The notes under the pieces were generated by a model that did no database searches, was not told the DNA's origin, and saw nothing but the letters and a program-made list of their open reading frames with translations. DNA of 49,327 bases from Mycobacterium paraffinicum (GTDB lineage Bacteria; Actinomycetota; Actinomycetes; Mycobacteriales; Mycobacteriaceae). Location of the stretch: contig NZ_MPNT01000040.1 of NCBI RefSeq assembly GCF_001907675.1, positions 1 to 49,327 of the forward strand. Direction: 5' to 3'. Position 1 is the stretch's first letter, and each line of letters begins with the position of its first letter. Made by a program: the position numbers and the translations under genes. Below are positions 9,236-16,860 of this stretch, piece by piece.

Positions 9236-9820
9236 ATGAAGTTGGCCGAGTGGGCGCGTGCCAATGGTGTGCATCCGCAGACTGCGTACCGGTGGTTCCG
9301 TGAGGACCGTATGCCGGTGCCTGCTCGTCGGTTGGAGTCGGGCACGATCTGGGTCGATGCACCGGCGGCAGGGGACGCCGGTCGCGCAGTTGTGTACGCG
9401 CGGGTGTCCTCGCATGATCAGCGCCAGGATCTGCAGCGGCAGGTCGCACGACTGACCGCCTGGGCCACCTCGAACGGTCATATGATCAGCGAAGTTGTCA
9501 CCGAGGTCGGGTCAGGGTTGAACGGTAAACGGCCGAAGTTGCGAAGGATTCTGTCGGACCCGTCTGCTTCGGTAGTTGTCGTGGAACACCGTGATCGGTT
9601 GGCGCGCTTCGGGGTTGAGCACCTCGAGGCCGCATTGTCCGCGCAAGGCCGCAAGGTCATCGTCACCGAGGGGGGCGAGACGGCCGACGATCTGGTTCGC
9701 GACATGATCGAGGTGCTGACTTCGATGTGCGCTCGCCTCTACGGCCGCCGCGGCGCGCGGAACCGCGCGATGCGGGCGGTGACCGCAACCAAGCAGGTAG
9801 AGGCCGGTGGGGATGGCTAG
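9236..9820 (+). CDS. tnpA: IS607-type serine recombinase (TnpA)
   Basis: 194 residues from ATG 9236 (MKLAEWARANGVHPQTAY). Residues 1-50 form a MerR-like helix-turn-helix that binds DNA. A serine-recombinase catalytic domain follows, with YARVSSHDQ (catalytic Ser in the RVSS motif), the RQVARL region, and the later VVEHRDRLARFG motif carrying the conserved arginines. The C-terminus is short and basic. It catalyses cut-out and insertion of the circular transposon intermediate. The stop overlaps the start of tnpB by 8 bases, so the two are translationally coupled. All expected motifs are present and it looks functional. Confidence 0.93.
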   Translation: MKLAEWARANGVHPQTAYRWFREDRMPVPARRLESGTIWVDAPAAGDAGRAVVYARVSSHDQRQDLQRQVARLTAWATSNGHMISEVVTEVGSGLNGKRPKLRRILSDPSASVVVVEHRDRLARFGVEHLEAALSAQGRKVIVTEGGETADDLVRDMIEVLTSMCARLYGRRGARNRAMRAVTATKQVEAGGDG

Positions 9821-11273
9821 GTTCGAGATCCCCCAGGGGTGGACGGCGCAGGCCTACCGGTTCGCCCTGGATCCGACCCCAACACAGTTGCAGGCGTTGG
9901 CATCCCATGCTGGCGCGGCGCGGTTCGCGCATAACCACATGCTGGCCTTGGTCAAAGCGGTGATGGATCAGCGGGCCGCCGAACGCAGTTACAGCATCGG
10001 CGAGGACCAGTTGACCCCGGTGTTGGGGTGGTCGTTGCCGGCGCTGCGCAAGGTCTGGAATCAACGCAAGCCGTCGTGTGCGCCCTGGTGGGGCGAGAAC
10101 TCCAAAGAGGCCTACAACACCGGCCTGGATGGGTTGGCCCGCGCCCTGGAAGCCTGGTTATCGTCGCGACGTGGCCAGCGCGCTGGGCGGGTGGTCGGGT
10201 TTCCCCGGTTCAAGTCCGCCCGAGCCCCGAAGTCGGTGCGGTTCACCACCGGGGCCATCCGGATCGAAGCTGACCGCCGGCACGTCACGTTGCCGCGGTT
10301 GGGGGCGATCCGCACCCATGAATCGACCCGCAAGCTGGCCCGCCGGATCGAGGCCGGCACTGCTCGGATCTTGTCGTCCACCGTGCGTCAGGACAGTGCT
10401 GGACGCTGGTACTGCTCTCTACAGACCATCGTCGCGGCCAAGACACGGCCCGCGCACGCAGCGCGCTCAGTGCATGCGGTGGTCGGTGTCGATGTCGGGG
10501 TGAAGGCCGACAGCCTGCTGGTGATCGCAACCCCCGACGGGACCGAAGTCGATCGCATCCCCGCGCCGAAGTCGCTGAGCACGGCGCAATCGCGGGTGCG
10601 GGCTCTACAGCGCCAAGCCGCCCGCCGACGCGGCCCGCGCGACGCTGCCGCCCGGACCCGCCAGCAGCCCTCGAAGCGGTGGCGACGCACCCAGGCCCGC
10701 ATTGGCCGCAAGCATGCCCATGCCGCGGCGGTGCGCCGCGACGTCCTACACAAGGCCACCACCGCCTTGGCCCAACGACACGATGTTGTGGTGGTCGAGA
10801 CGCTCAACGCTGCGGGCATGCGCGCCGCCGGCGGAGCTCGCAAGCGCGGGCTCAATCGTGCGTTGGCTGATGCCGCCCTCGCTGAGATCCGGCGCATGCT
10901 GAGTTACAAAAGTCGTTGGTACGGGAGCCAATTGGTGCAAGCCGACCGGTTCTACCCGTCATCGAAGACCTGCACAGGCTGTGGGAGGCGAAAGTCAAAC
11001 CTCACCCTGGCCGATCGAGTCTTCGAGTGTGACGAATGCGGTATCCGGGTCGACCGTGATCTGGGTGCTGCGATCAACCTCGCCCGACTCGGCGTACCCA
11101 CACACGTGGGTGAACAGAGTCCCGCCGGGAGTGGCCCGGTGGCAGGACGTGGAGCCACGCGTGAGACCGAACCCGCGCCAGCGGGTGACGCAGCAGGCGA
11201 CGAAGCGTCAACCCCGCACCACCCACAAGTGGATCAGACGGGGACCGCCTCACCGCAAGGCGAGGCTGCCTGA
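9813..11273 (+). CDS. tnpB: TnpB, RNA-guided nuclease of IS607 element
   Basis: 486 residues from ATG 9813. The N-terminal wedge-type region (PTPTQLQALASHAGAARFAHN) is followed by the RuvC nuclease parts. RuvC-I is VGVDVGVKAD, RuvC-II is VVVETLNAAGM, and RuvC-III is DRDLGAAINLAR. A four-cysteine zinc ribbon (CTGCGRRK ... CDECG) lies between II and III. All three acidic residues are in place, so it should be an active RNA-guided DNA nuclease that helps retain the transposon. The C-terminal ~60 residues are a loose Gly/Ala/Pro tail encoded over the region expected to make the guide RNA. Confidence 0.93.
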   Translation: MARFEIPQGWTAQAYRFALDPTPTQLQALASHAGAARFAHNHMLALVKAVMDQRAAERSYSIGEDQLTPVLGWSLPALRKVWNQRKPSCAPWWGENSKEAYNTGLDGLARALEAWLSSRRGQRAGRVVGFPRFKSARAPKSVRFTTGAIRIEADRRHVTLPRLGAIRTHESTRKLARRIEAGTARILSSTVRQDSAGRWYCSLQTIVAAKTRPAHAARSVHAVVGVDVGVKADSLLVIATPDGTEVDRIPAPKSLSTAQSRVRALQRQAARRRGPRDAAARTRQQPSKRWRRTQARIGRKHAHAAAVRRDVLHKATTALAQRHDVVVVETLNAAGMRAAGGARKRGLNRALADAALAEIRRMLSYKSRWYGSQLVQADRFYPSSKTCTGCGRRKSNLTLADRVFECDECGIRVDRDLGAAINLARLGVPTHVGEQSPAGSGPVAGRGATRETEPAPAGDAAGDEASTPHHPQVDQTGTASPQGEAA

Positions 11274-11337
11274 TGAGAGAGCCGGACTCACATTCGCTCA
11301 ACAAAAGGCAACGGCAACAGCAAGGTACTGATAAAGG

Positions 11338-11768
11338 CGATCACCCGGTGCAGGCCGCGTTCATCTATTACGCGGGCCCGTGGGCAGAGGCCCGCTTGCA
11401 GTGGGGTAAGCCAGCGCATGCAGTGGACGACGCGGAGGGCGGTAAGTCATTTCGCCAGATCGTCGCTGAGAAATTCGACTTCGGGGCTGACAGTGACGGC
11501 GACCCGCTATGCGGGTCTAATCCAGGTCGTCCCAAGCATTCCCGACAACGAGCCGTACTGGTCGGGCCAACTAGAACAAGCCTGGCCAGTCGTCGAAAAG
11601 ATGGCCGATGCGCTGCTTGACCGGCTCAACGACGCAGAGCCGCAGCCGTACCTGCCCCAGTTGGGCGGCAACCGCACGATGCGAGACGTCTCCATGAGCT
11701 ACGGCGAGGTTGTGGAGATGGTTAAGCCGCTGCTGGAAGCGTGCGGTATGTGGCGTTACCTCTCGTAG
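11338..11768 (+). pseudogene. 3' fragment of the HEAAH metallopeptidase-like gene, also frameshifted
   Basis: The reading frame resumes after the transposon at HPVQAAFIYYAGPWAEAR, an AGPWAEA helix that usually follows the HExxH helix in this family. It runs to DFGADSDGD near 11503. There one extra C in a CCC run (11503-11505) shifts the frame; dropping it gives DGDRYAGLIQVVPSIPDNEP and a continuous protein to the stop at 11768 (LLEACGMWRYLS). The gene is therefore dead twice over: split by IS607 and frameshifted. Confidence 0.7.
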
Positions 11769-11849
11769 CCGAGCGCCGCGACGATCAGCGGTACCGACAG
11801 CAGCAATGAGAGCCGTCGCTATCCGGCACGAATCTGACTGCGGGACAGC

Positions 11850-12023
11850 AGGAATCCTCCGCGCCTCTCAGCGCGTCGCTTGAGGATATCCGTTGCAGGT
11901 TGCCTGCCAACCGGAGAAGGAGTCGATCCTTTGGGCCCGGATCGCTGGGCGAGGCTTATGTTGCAGTGGGTCCGTGCCTCTTAGAATGACCCGTCGATCC
12001 TACGAGCCCGGATCGCTGGGCGA
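11850..12023 (-). CRISPR. Mini CRISPR array of the Cas12m (type V-M) locus
   Basis: Two 31-base repeats lie at 11922-11952 and 11993-12023, 71 bases apart, differing at only three positions. Both contain the palindrome CGATCC-N9-GGATCG, and all three differences fall in the 9-base loop, so the stem is preserved. A poorer copy with matching AATCCT at ~11850-11880 fits a degenerate terminal repeat one period away. Spacers would be 11953-11992 and ~11882-11921. Read on the minus strand, downstream of cas12m, the hairpin sits two bases before each spacer, as in the 5' handle of type V crRNAs. The first repeat begins 45 bases after the cas12m stop. Confidence 0.62.
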
Positions 12024-12068
12024 ACTCATCTCAGATTGTACCCGGCGCCGCGTTGCGCCGCCGGCGGG

Positions 12069-13931
12069 TCAAGGCTGCACCGGTGGTTGCGCCGCTCGAG
12101 CGAGCATCAGCGCCGTCGCTGAAAGATCGGGGTCATAGGTGCGACCGCACCCGGCGCAAATGATTTTGCGGCGCCGCCGTCGGCTCTCTACCCGGTTCTC
12201 ATATCCACAGCCGGCGTGGATTCGGCTCAACCCCGCAGCGGGCACCACTATCACCGGGACGCCGTCGCGGGTGGCTGCGGCGACCATGCTCGACCGCAGA
12301 GCGCCTGGCGCTGCATGATCGCGGCGGCGATCGATTTGGCGCTGTAGATCGGCAGGAATCCTCGTGTGCTCCATGGTGTTTCGGATCACGGCGGAGATAT
12401 TGGTGTCATCGACGACCAGGCGTCCGCACTGGCTGACGAGCGCGCTTGCAACCCGCCGCCACAAGTCCGTGCGGTGGCCGAGGGCTCGTGCACGGCCGTG
12501 CGCTTGCTGTTGCCATAACAGTTTGTCGGCCCGCCGCCACGCTTCAAGCGGTTGGGCGATCTCGAGGTCGGAGCCGCGCCACGCGAGCGCGAGGGCGGCG
12601 AATCGCGCGGGGGAGCGCCACCGCGCAGCATCGGCGGCGGTGATCTGTTCGTCGGGCCGGATCGGATGCGGCCGCGGCCCGTGGTCGGCAAGCCACGTGC
12701 TCAGCCGGTCGCGGATGTCGTTCAATGCCGCATCGCGAGCCGAGGCGATCTCGGCGTAGCGCTCTAGCCGGGTCCCGATGGAGCCGGGCGCGATGATGCG
12801 GCCCGAGATTCCCTCGACGGTGGGCACGATCACGTCGGCCAGTTCGGGTGGGATCGCCACTGGTCGGTCTGAGCGCCAATGCGCGACCACGACGCCCTCA
12901 TCGATGGCATGCCAGCCCAAATGTATTGCCAGGGTGGGGAGATCGTCGTGGCGGGGGACAGTCGGATGGGGGAGCCGCGCGGTGATCGAAAGCCGCGCCC
13001 GCAGATCGGCGCCGAGTCGGGTGACGGTGAGTTTGGCGCGGGTGATATCGGCGTCTTGGGGCAGCCAGCGGTGGGCTTGGACCGGCAAGTCAATCCACTG
13101 TGGTTGGCCCCCAAGGGATCCGCATCGCATCCGCACCGTAATGCGTCCTGCGTGGCGCTGCTCGGCGCGGGTCATGGATGCCCACTGGTCGGGGTCAACC
13201 CACGGCAGGTGCAGGACGTTATGGTAGCGCCCGGCGGGATCGGCGAGCAGCATCGGAGTCCGTGGCGGCGCGCCGGCGGTTCGCTGCAGTTGGACCGCGA
13301 GGGTGCCGGTGCCGTCAAAGCCGTGGTGGCGCAGCGCAGCTGGGCGGCCTTGGGCGCGCTGTTGCTGGATTCGGCGCACCGCCGCCTTATGTTCGTCCAG
13401 GATGCTGTTGAACGTCGCCCAGAACAGCGTCGGGTCGCCGTGTTGGCAGTAGGTGCGGTAGAGGGCTTTCTGCTCGGCCGCCAGTTGTGCGCCGCGGTCG
13501 CGGCGGCGCTGCGCGGCGTCTTGCCTCACGTCGGCGATCGCTTCCCGGCGGGCGTGGCGTGCGGCTTTGAGTGCGGTCCTGGCGTCGTGTAGTCGCTCGG
13601 TGATCGCGGTGTTCACGCGTTTGCCTCTGGCTGCGGAGCGGGCAGCCTTCAGTGCCTCATTGGCCGCGATGGCCTCCGCTTCGGTCGCCGCGACGTGAGC
13701 TTCAGCGGCCGCTACCGTCGGATACGACGACCAGATCGCCTTGATGTCTTCGTCGTAGGCCAGTTGCAAGGTGACCAGATCCTCGCGCAGGCTATGTGCG
13801 AGCCGCAGTTGCTGGCGGACCACCTCAGGAATTTGCCACCGGTAGTGGACGCCCATCGTGTGAACGGTGATAGCGCCCTCGGGTGTCATTGGCCCCGGCT
13901 GGACGGGCTCATCATCGGAGGCCATGGTCAT
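12069..13931 (-). CDS. cas12m: Cas12m, type V-M CRISPR effector with degenerate RuvC site
   Basis: 620 residues from ATG 13931, which overlaps the upstream stop (ATGA). It closely resembles my recollection of the characterised Mycolicibacterium mucogenicum Cas12m, for example VHTMGVHYRWQIPEV (23-37), LREDLVTLQLAYD (48-60), VQLQRTAGAPPRTPM (213-227) and QIDRRRDHAAPG (532-543). Cas12m binds crRNA-specified DNA and blocks transcription instead of cutting. The sequence agrees: the RuvC-I Asp is replaced (LAIHLGW, His337), RuvC-II has Asp (VVDD, 506-509), and RuvC-III keeps Asp602. The zinc finger has His572, Cys575, Cys592, Cys595. It follows a RES toxin in an apparent operon and precedes a mini CRISPR array. 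No cas1, cas2 or cas4 is nearby, so spacer uptake would need outside help. Confidence 0.93.
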   Translation of the reverse strand: MTMASDDEPVQPGPMTPEGAITVHTMGVHYRWQIPEVVRQQLRLAHSLREDLVTLQLAYDEDIKAIWSSYPTVAAAEAHVAATEAEAIAANEALKAARSAARGKRVNTAITERLHDARTALKAARHARREAIADVRQDAAQRRRDRGAQLAAEQKALYRTYCQHGDPTLFWATFNSILDEHKAAVRRIQQQRAQGRPAALRHHGFDGTGTLAVQLQRTAGAPPRTPMLLADPAGRYHNVLHLPWVDPDQWASMTRAEQRHAGRITVRMRCGSLGGQPQWIDLPVQAHRWLPQDADITRAKLTVTRLGADLRARLSITARLPHPTVPRHDDLPTLAIHLGWHAIDEGVVVAHWRSDRPVAIPPELADVIVPTVEGISGRIIAPGSIGTRLERYAEIASARDAALNDIRDRLSTWLADHGPRPHPIRPDEQITAADAARWRSPARFAALALAWRGSDLEIAQPLEAWRRADKLLWQQQAHGRARALGHRTDLWRRVASALVSQCGRLVVDDTNISAVIRNTMEHTRIPADLQRQIDRRRDHAAPGALRSSMVAAATRDGVPVIVVPAAGLSRIHAGCGYENRVESRRRRRKIICAGCGRTYDPDLSATALMLARAAQPPVQP

Positions 13932-14560
13932 AGGATCGTGTAGCCAATCTCGCCAGCGGCTGCTTGCGTGATCGACCAGACGAGCGGGTGCGCGAGCGGG
14001 CGTGAGAACTCCGGCATCATCGGGATCGAGTCGGCGGCCGCGGTCCACAGCACAATGTTGGGCCGCCCGGTCATCGTCGACGGGACGTAGAGCCCGTCCA
14101 GGTCAGGCCAAGTCGTGTAGATAGCGCGGGCCCAGCGCCGGCATACCGAGCGCGGCGCGGCCAGTAGTGCGGTCGAGGCGCTGTTGCGCAGCAGCCAAGT
14201 TGTGGACAAGTCGAGCAGGTGCAGTGGCCGCTGGGGGTGCCAGGCGGTCAGGGTCGGAGTGCCTGCGCGGGTGTCGATCACGCGCGTTGTTTGGTAGACC
14301 TCGGCCAGGCTGGTTGCGAGATCGCCTGCGGCATACAGCACACCGTCGCTGCGTGCGCCAGGTGAAGGGCCCGGGTGGGGGTCCCACCGCATCGATGGCA
14401 GCGGCCCGTAGGTGCGCAGTTGGTTCCACGGCAGCACGTGCTCGCCGGCGGTGCGGTGGACCCGCCATAGCGTGCCGGTGTAGTCGATGCTGTCTTGCGG
14501 TTCTTGGACGAGCTGCGCGGGGGGTGTTCGAGGCGCTTTCGGTTTGGGCTGGGGGCTCAC
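13928..14560 (-). CDS. RES-domain toxin (NAD-degrading type)
   Basis: 210 residues from GTG 14560, overlapping the antitoxin stop by four bases. RES toxins such as MbcT consume NAD+. Typical conserved elements are visible: LWRVHR near 32-37, MRWDPHP near 57-63, DGVLYAAGDLATSLAEVYQ near 72-90 (Tyr and Glu of the active site), the PRSVCRRWARAIY helix and WPDLDGLYVPST. Length fits the family. It is sandwiched between its antitoxin and cas12m with 4-base overlaps on both sides, so all three are probably translated from one mRNA. The linkage of a RES toxin to a CRISPR effector is unusual. Confidence 0.87.
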   Translation of the reverse strand: MSPQPKPKAPRTPPAQLVQEPQDSIDYTGTLWRVHRTAGEHVLPWNQLRTYGPLPSMRWDPHPGPSPGARSDGVLYAAGDLATSLAEVYQTTRVIDTRAGTPTLTAWHPQRPLHLLDLSTTWLLRNSASTALLAAPRSVCRRWARAIYTTWPDLDGLYVPSTMTGRPNIVLWTAAADSIPMMPEFSRPLAHPLVWSITQAAAGEIGYTIL

Positions 14561-15144
14561 CAGCGTCCGAGATCCTCGAGGAAGCCGGCGACCAACTCGG
14601 GGTCACCGCCGGCGGCCAGATGTTCGATCGGCGTGCGGTTGTCAAAGTCGGGCTGCGCGGTGTGCATGAACGCATCCAGGACCGCGGGGGTAGCGTCGCG
14701 TGGTATCGCAGGCACGATTACGTCCAAGCCCGGAAGCAGCTCCTTCCCGAGGAACTGCCAGCGGGGGATTCGTCGGCTTCCCTGAAGATCGAAGGCCCAT
14801 AGCGCTTTTCCGGTGATCCGTCGTGACACGCGCGACCGATCGACACCCAAGATCGCGGCGGCTTCTTTGATGCTGACCGATCCAGAAAGCGCGCCGGTGA
14901 GTTGCCGCAACGCAACACGGGCGCGGGCCTGGCGCTCATCGTCGGCCGACCATGTCTCGATGACTGCCTCGGCGCTAGGTTCGGCGTGGGTGCGAAGAAA
15001 GTCCACCTCCGTCTTCGACAGCGTGGTTGCTCCCGGGATCGCCGCAAACGCGGAATCTAGCTCGTTGAGAACATCCTCCACCGAGAGGTCAATCCGGTGC
15101 TTGGCCAATAGGGCACCCAACGCGGGCGCCGCCGAACCGTTCAT
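14557..15144 (-). CDS. Xre/MbcA/ParS-type antitoxin of the RES toxin
   Basis: 195 residues from ATG 15144 (GTG 15150 also possible). Middle: a helix-turn-helix (SVSIKEAAAILGVDRSRVSRR, about residues 91-111) followed by GSRRIPRWQF, as in antitoxins that bind their own promoter. C-terminal: the toxin-binding domain ending in TPIEHLAAGGDPELVAGFLEDL, characteristic of MbcA/ParS partners of RES toxins. First gene of the operon with toxin and cas12m. A TAGTAT -10 box at 15151-15156, six bases from the ATG, suggests a leaderless transcript. A short palindrome overlapping that promoter would suit autoregulation. Confidence 0.87.
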   Translation of the reverse strand: MNGSAAPALGALLAKHRIDLSVEDVLNELDSAFAAIPGATTLSKTEVDFLRTHAEPSAEAVIETWSADDERQARARVALRQLTGALSGSVSIKEAAAILGVDRSRVSRRITGKALWAFDLQGSRRIPRWQFLGKELLPGLDVIVPAIPRDATPAVLDAFMHTAQPDFDNRTPIEHLAAGGDPELVAGFLEDLGRW

Positions 15145-15150
15145 ACGCAC

Positions 15151-15169
15151 ATACTAGCACGCATGTGCT
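15151..15169 (-). promoter_or_regulatory. Leaderless-type promoter with palindrome for the antitoxin-toxin-cas12m operon
   Basis: On the minus strand TAGTAT (15156-15151) lies six bases before ATG 15144, the spacing of mycobacterial leaderless promoters. The palindrome AGCAC-GCAT-GTGCT (15156-15169) abuts the -10 box and is a plausible operator for the antitoxin. A second GCACA/TGTGC pair brackets it at 15147-15151 and 15174-15178. Confidence 0.5.
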
Positions 15170-15241
15170 GATCTGTGCGGCCCGACGCGTGGGCCGCGCA
15201 GAACGGGGCGCGCACGGATCTTGCGACGATAAGGTTGCCTC

Positions 15242-16720
15242 GTGACTAGCCGACTGCGCGGTGTGGTCGCTGCGGCGACGGCGGTCAGCGTCGTCGCGAT
15301 GATCGCCGTTGCCGCCGCGGGGTGCACCACCGTCATCAAAGGACGCGGCGCCTCGATGCTCTACGATCCTTTCCACGTCGGGGGCCTGCTGGCGGTCGAC
15401 GGCCCAAGCGGACCTCGCAGCGACGCACCCCAACCCACCGGCACAGTGGAAAACACCGACCATGGTGACGACGACAACTTGGTGCTGTTGTCGGTCAACG
15501 ACATTCAAAGTTTCTGGCGCTCCAACTACAGCAAATTTTTCAAAGGCGACTTCAAGCCCGTCGACGAACTCGTCTCCTACGACTCCGAGGATCCGGCCAG
15601 CCCTGCCGTATGCCACCACCGAACCTACAAACTGATCAACGCGTTGTTCTCGCCGCGCTGCAACCTGATCGCCTGGGACCGCGGGGTGCTAATCCCCACC
15701 GGCAAAACATATTTCGGATCGATGCCGGTCACAGGCATCTTCGCTCACGAGTATGGTCACGCCATTCAGGACATGGCCAACATCGCCCCTCGCGGCACAT
15801 CGACGATCGTGCTAGAACAGCAGGCGGACTGCTTCGGCGGTGTCTACATGCGCTGGGTTGCCGAAGGCAAGTCGACGCGCTTCACCCTCAGTACCGGTGA
15901 CGGGCTCGACCATGTACTGGCCGGCCTGATCACCCTGCGTGACCCTATCCTTACCCCCGACGATCGGGAGCTGATCGAAGAAGGCCACGGCACCGCGCTC
16001 GACCGTGTAAGCGCTTTCCAGATGGGGTTTGTCTCAGGCGCCTCGGCCTGTGCCGCGATCGACGACAACGAGGTCAAGCAGCGTCGCGGGGACTTGCCGA
16101 TCGCGTTGACCTACGACCAGTCCGGTCGCTTAGAGACCGGGGAAGTGCCGATCACCGAGCAAACCCTGTCGTCGCTGATGGACACCCTCGGGGCGATCTT
16201 CGCCCTGAAAAGCCCCCCGCAGCTGTCCTATACCGCCGCCGGCTGCGCTGACGCCCAAGCCAGCCCGCCTGCCTCATACTGCCCGGCCACCAACACCATC
16301 GCTGTCGATCTCGCCCAGCTCCAAAAGATGGGTGCGCCCGGTAATGAGCAGTCCGGTCATGTGCTGATCCAGGGTGATGACACCGCGATGTCGGTGGTGA
16401 TGTCGCGGTATGTCCTTGCGGTGCAACACGAACGCGGCCTCAAGCTCGATTCACCGGTGAGCGCATTGCGGACCGCCTGCCTTACCGGCCTGGCACACCG
16501 CAAAATGGCAGGCCCGGTGTCGGTGCCGTCGGGCAATGCGCTGACCCTGACTGCCGGGGACCTCGACAAAGCTGTTGCCGGACTGTTGACCAACCACCTA
16601 GTGGCCAGCGACGTCAACGGGCAGACCGTGCCGGCGGGGTTTACCCGGATCACCGCGTTTCGCTCCGGGGTCGTCAACACCAACGACGACCTGTGCTACC
16701 AACGTTTCACCGACGCCTGA
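15242..16720 (+). CDS. LpqM-like lipoprotein zinc metallopeptidase
   Basis: 492 residues from GTG 15242. Signal peptide with lipobox AAGC (~residues 25-28), so it is anchored outside the membrane. The HEYGH zinc-binding motif (in VTGIFAHEYGHAIQDM, ~170-187) and the downstream LEQQADCFGGVYMRW motif supplying the third ligand identify the neutral zinc metallopeptidase (YpfJ-like) family. Length matches the mycobacterial lipoprotein peptidase LpqM. Substrate unknown. It is divergent from the antitoxin-toxin-cas12m operon across ~95 bases, so the two may share regulatory DNA. All key residues are present. Confidence 0.88.
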   Translation: MTSRLRGVVAAATAVSVVAMIAVAAAGCTTVIKGRGASMLYDPFHVGGLLAVDGPSGPRSDAPQPTGTVENTDHGDDDNLVLLSVNDIQSFWRSNYSKFFKGDFKPVDELVSYDSEDPASPAVCHHRTYKLINALFSPRCNLIAWDRGVLIPTGKTYFGSMPVTGIFAHEYGHAIQDMANIAPRGTSTIVLEQQADCFGGVYMRWVAEGKSTRFTLSTGDGLDHVLAGLITLRDPILTPDDRELIEEGHGTALDRVSAFQMGFVSGASACAAIDDNEVKQRRGDLPIALTYDQSGRLETGEVPITEQTLSSLMDTLGAIFALKSPPQLSYTAAGCADAQASPPASYCPATNTIAVDLAQLQKMGAPGNEQSGHVLIQGDDTAMSVVMSRYVLAVQHERGLKLDSPVSALRTACLTGLAHRKMAGPVSVPSGNALTLTAGDLDKAVAGLLTNHLVASDVNGQTVPAGFTRITAFRSGVVNTNDDLCYQRFTDA

Positions 16721-16860
16721 AAAGAGCCGCACGCAGGTGCTGGATCAATGCGGGCGCGGTAAGCGAGCAGCAACACGGTGCGACGACAGCCGCTCGCCTT
16801 CGAGGCATTGGATCCGCAATCCCACTGAGGATTTCACCGTATTGAGGCAGGGTTAGAGCA

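Larger units (their letters stand above)
9127..11337 (+). mobile_element. IS607-family transposon (tnpA + tnpB)
   Basis: The element carries a MerR-HTH/serine recombinase (9236-9820) and TnpB (9813-11273), the arrangement of IS607 elements. These elements have no inverted repeats and leave no target duplication, so exact ends cannot be read. They are bracketed by the two halves of the interrupted HEAAH gene: the left end lies between ~9117 and 9200, the right end between ~11280 and 11345. TnpB guide RNA in this family is made from the right end and overlaps the end of tnpB, so 11150-11340 is the place to look. Confidence 0.8.

Noticed and set aside
12069..13931. Cas12m gene as a TnpB-type transposase
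   Set aside because: The conserved sequence blocks match Cas12m, the RuvC acidic residues are lost, and a repeat pair follows, unlike the nearby intact TnpB.
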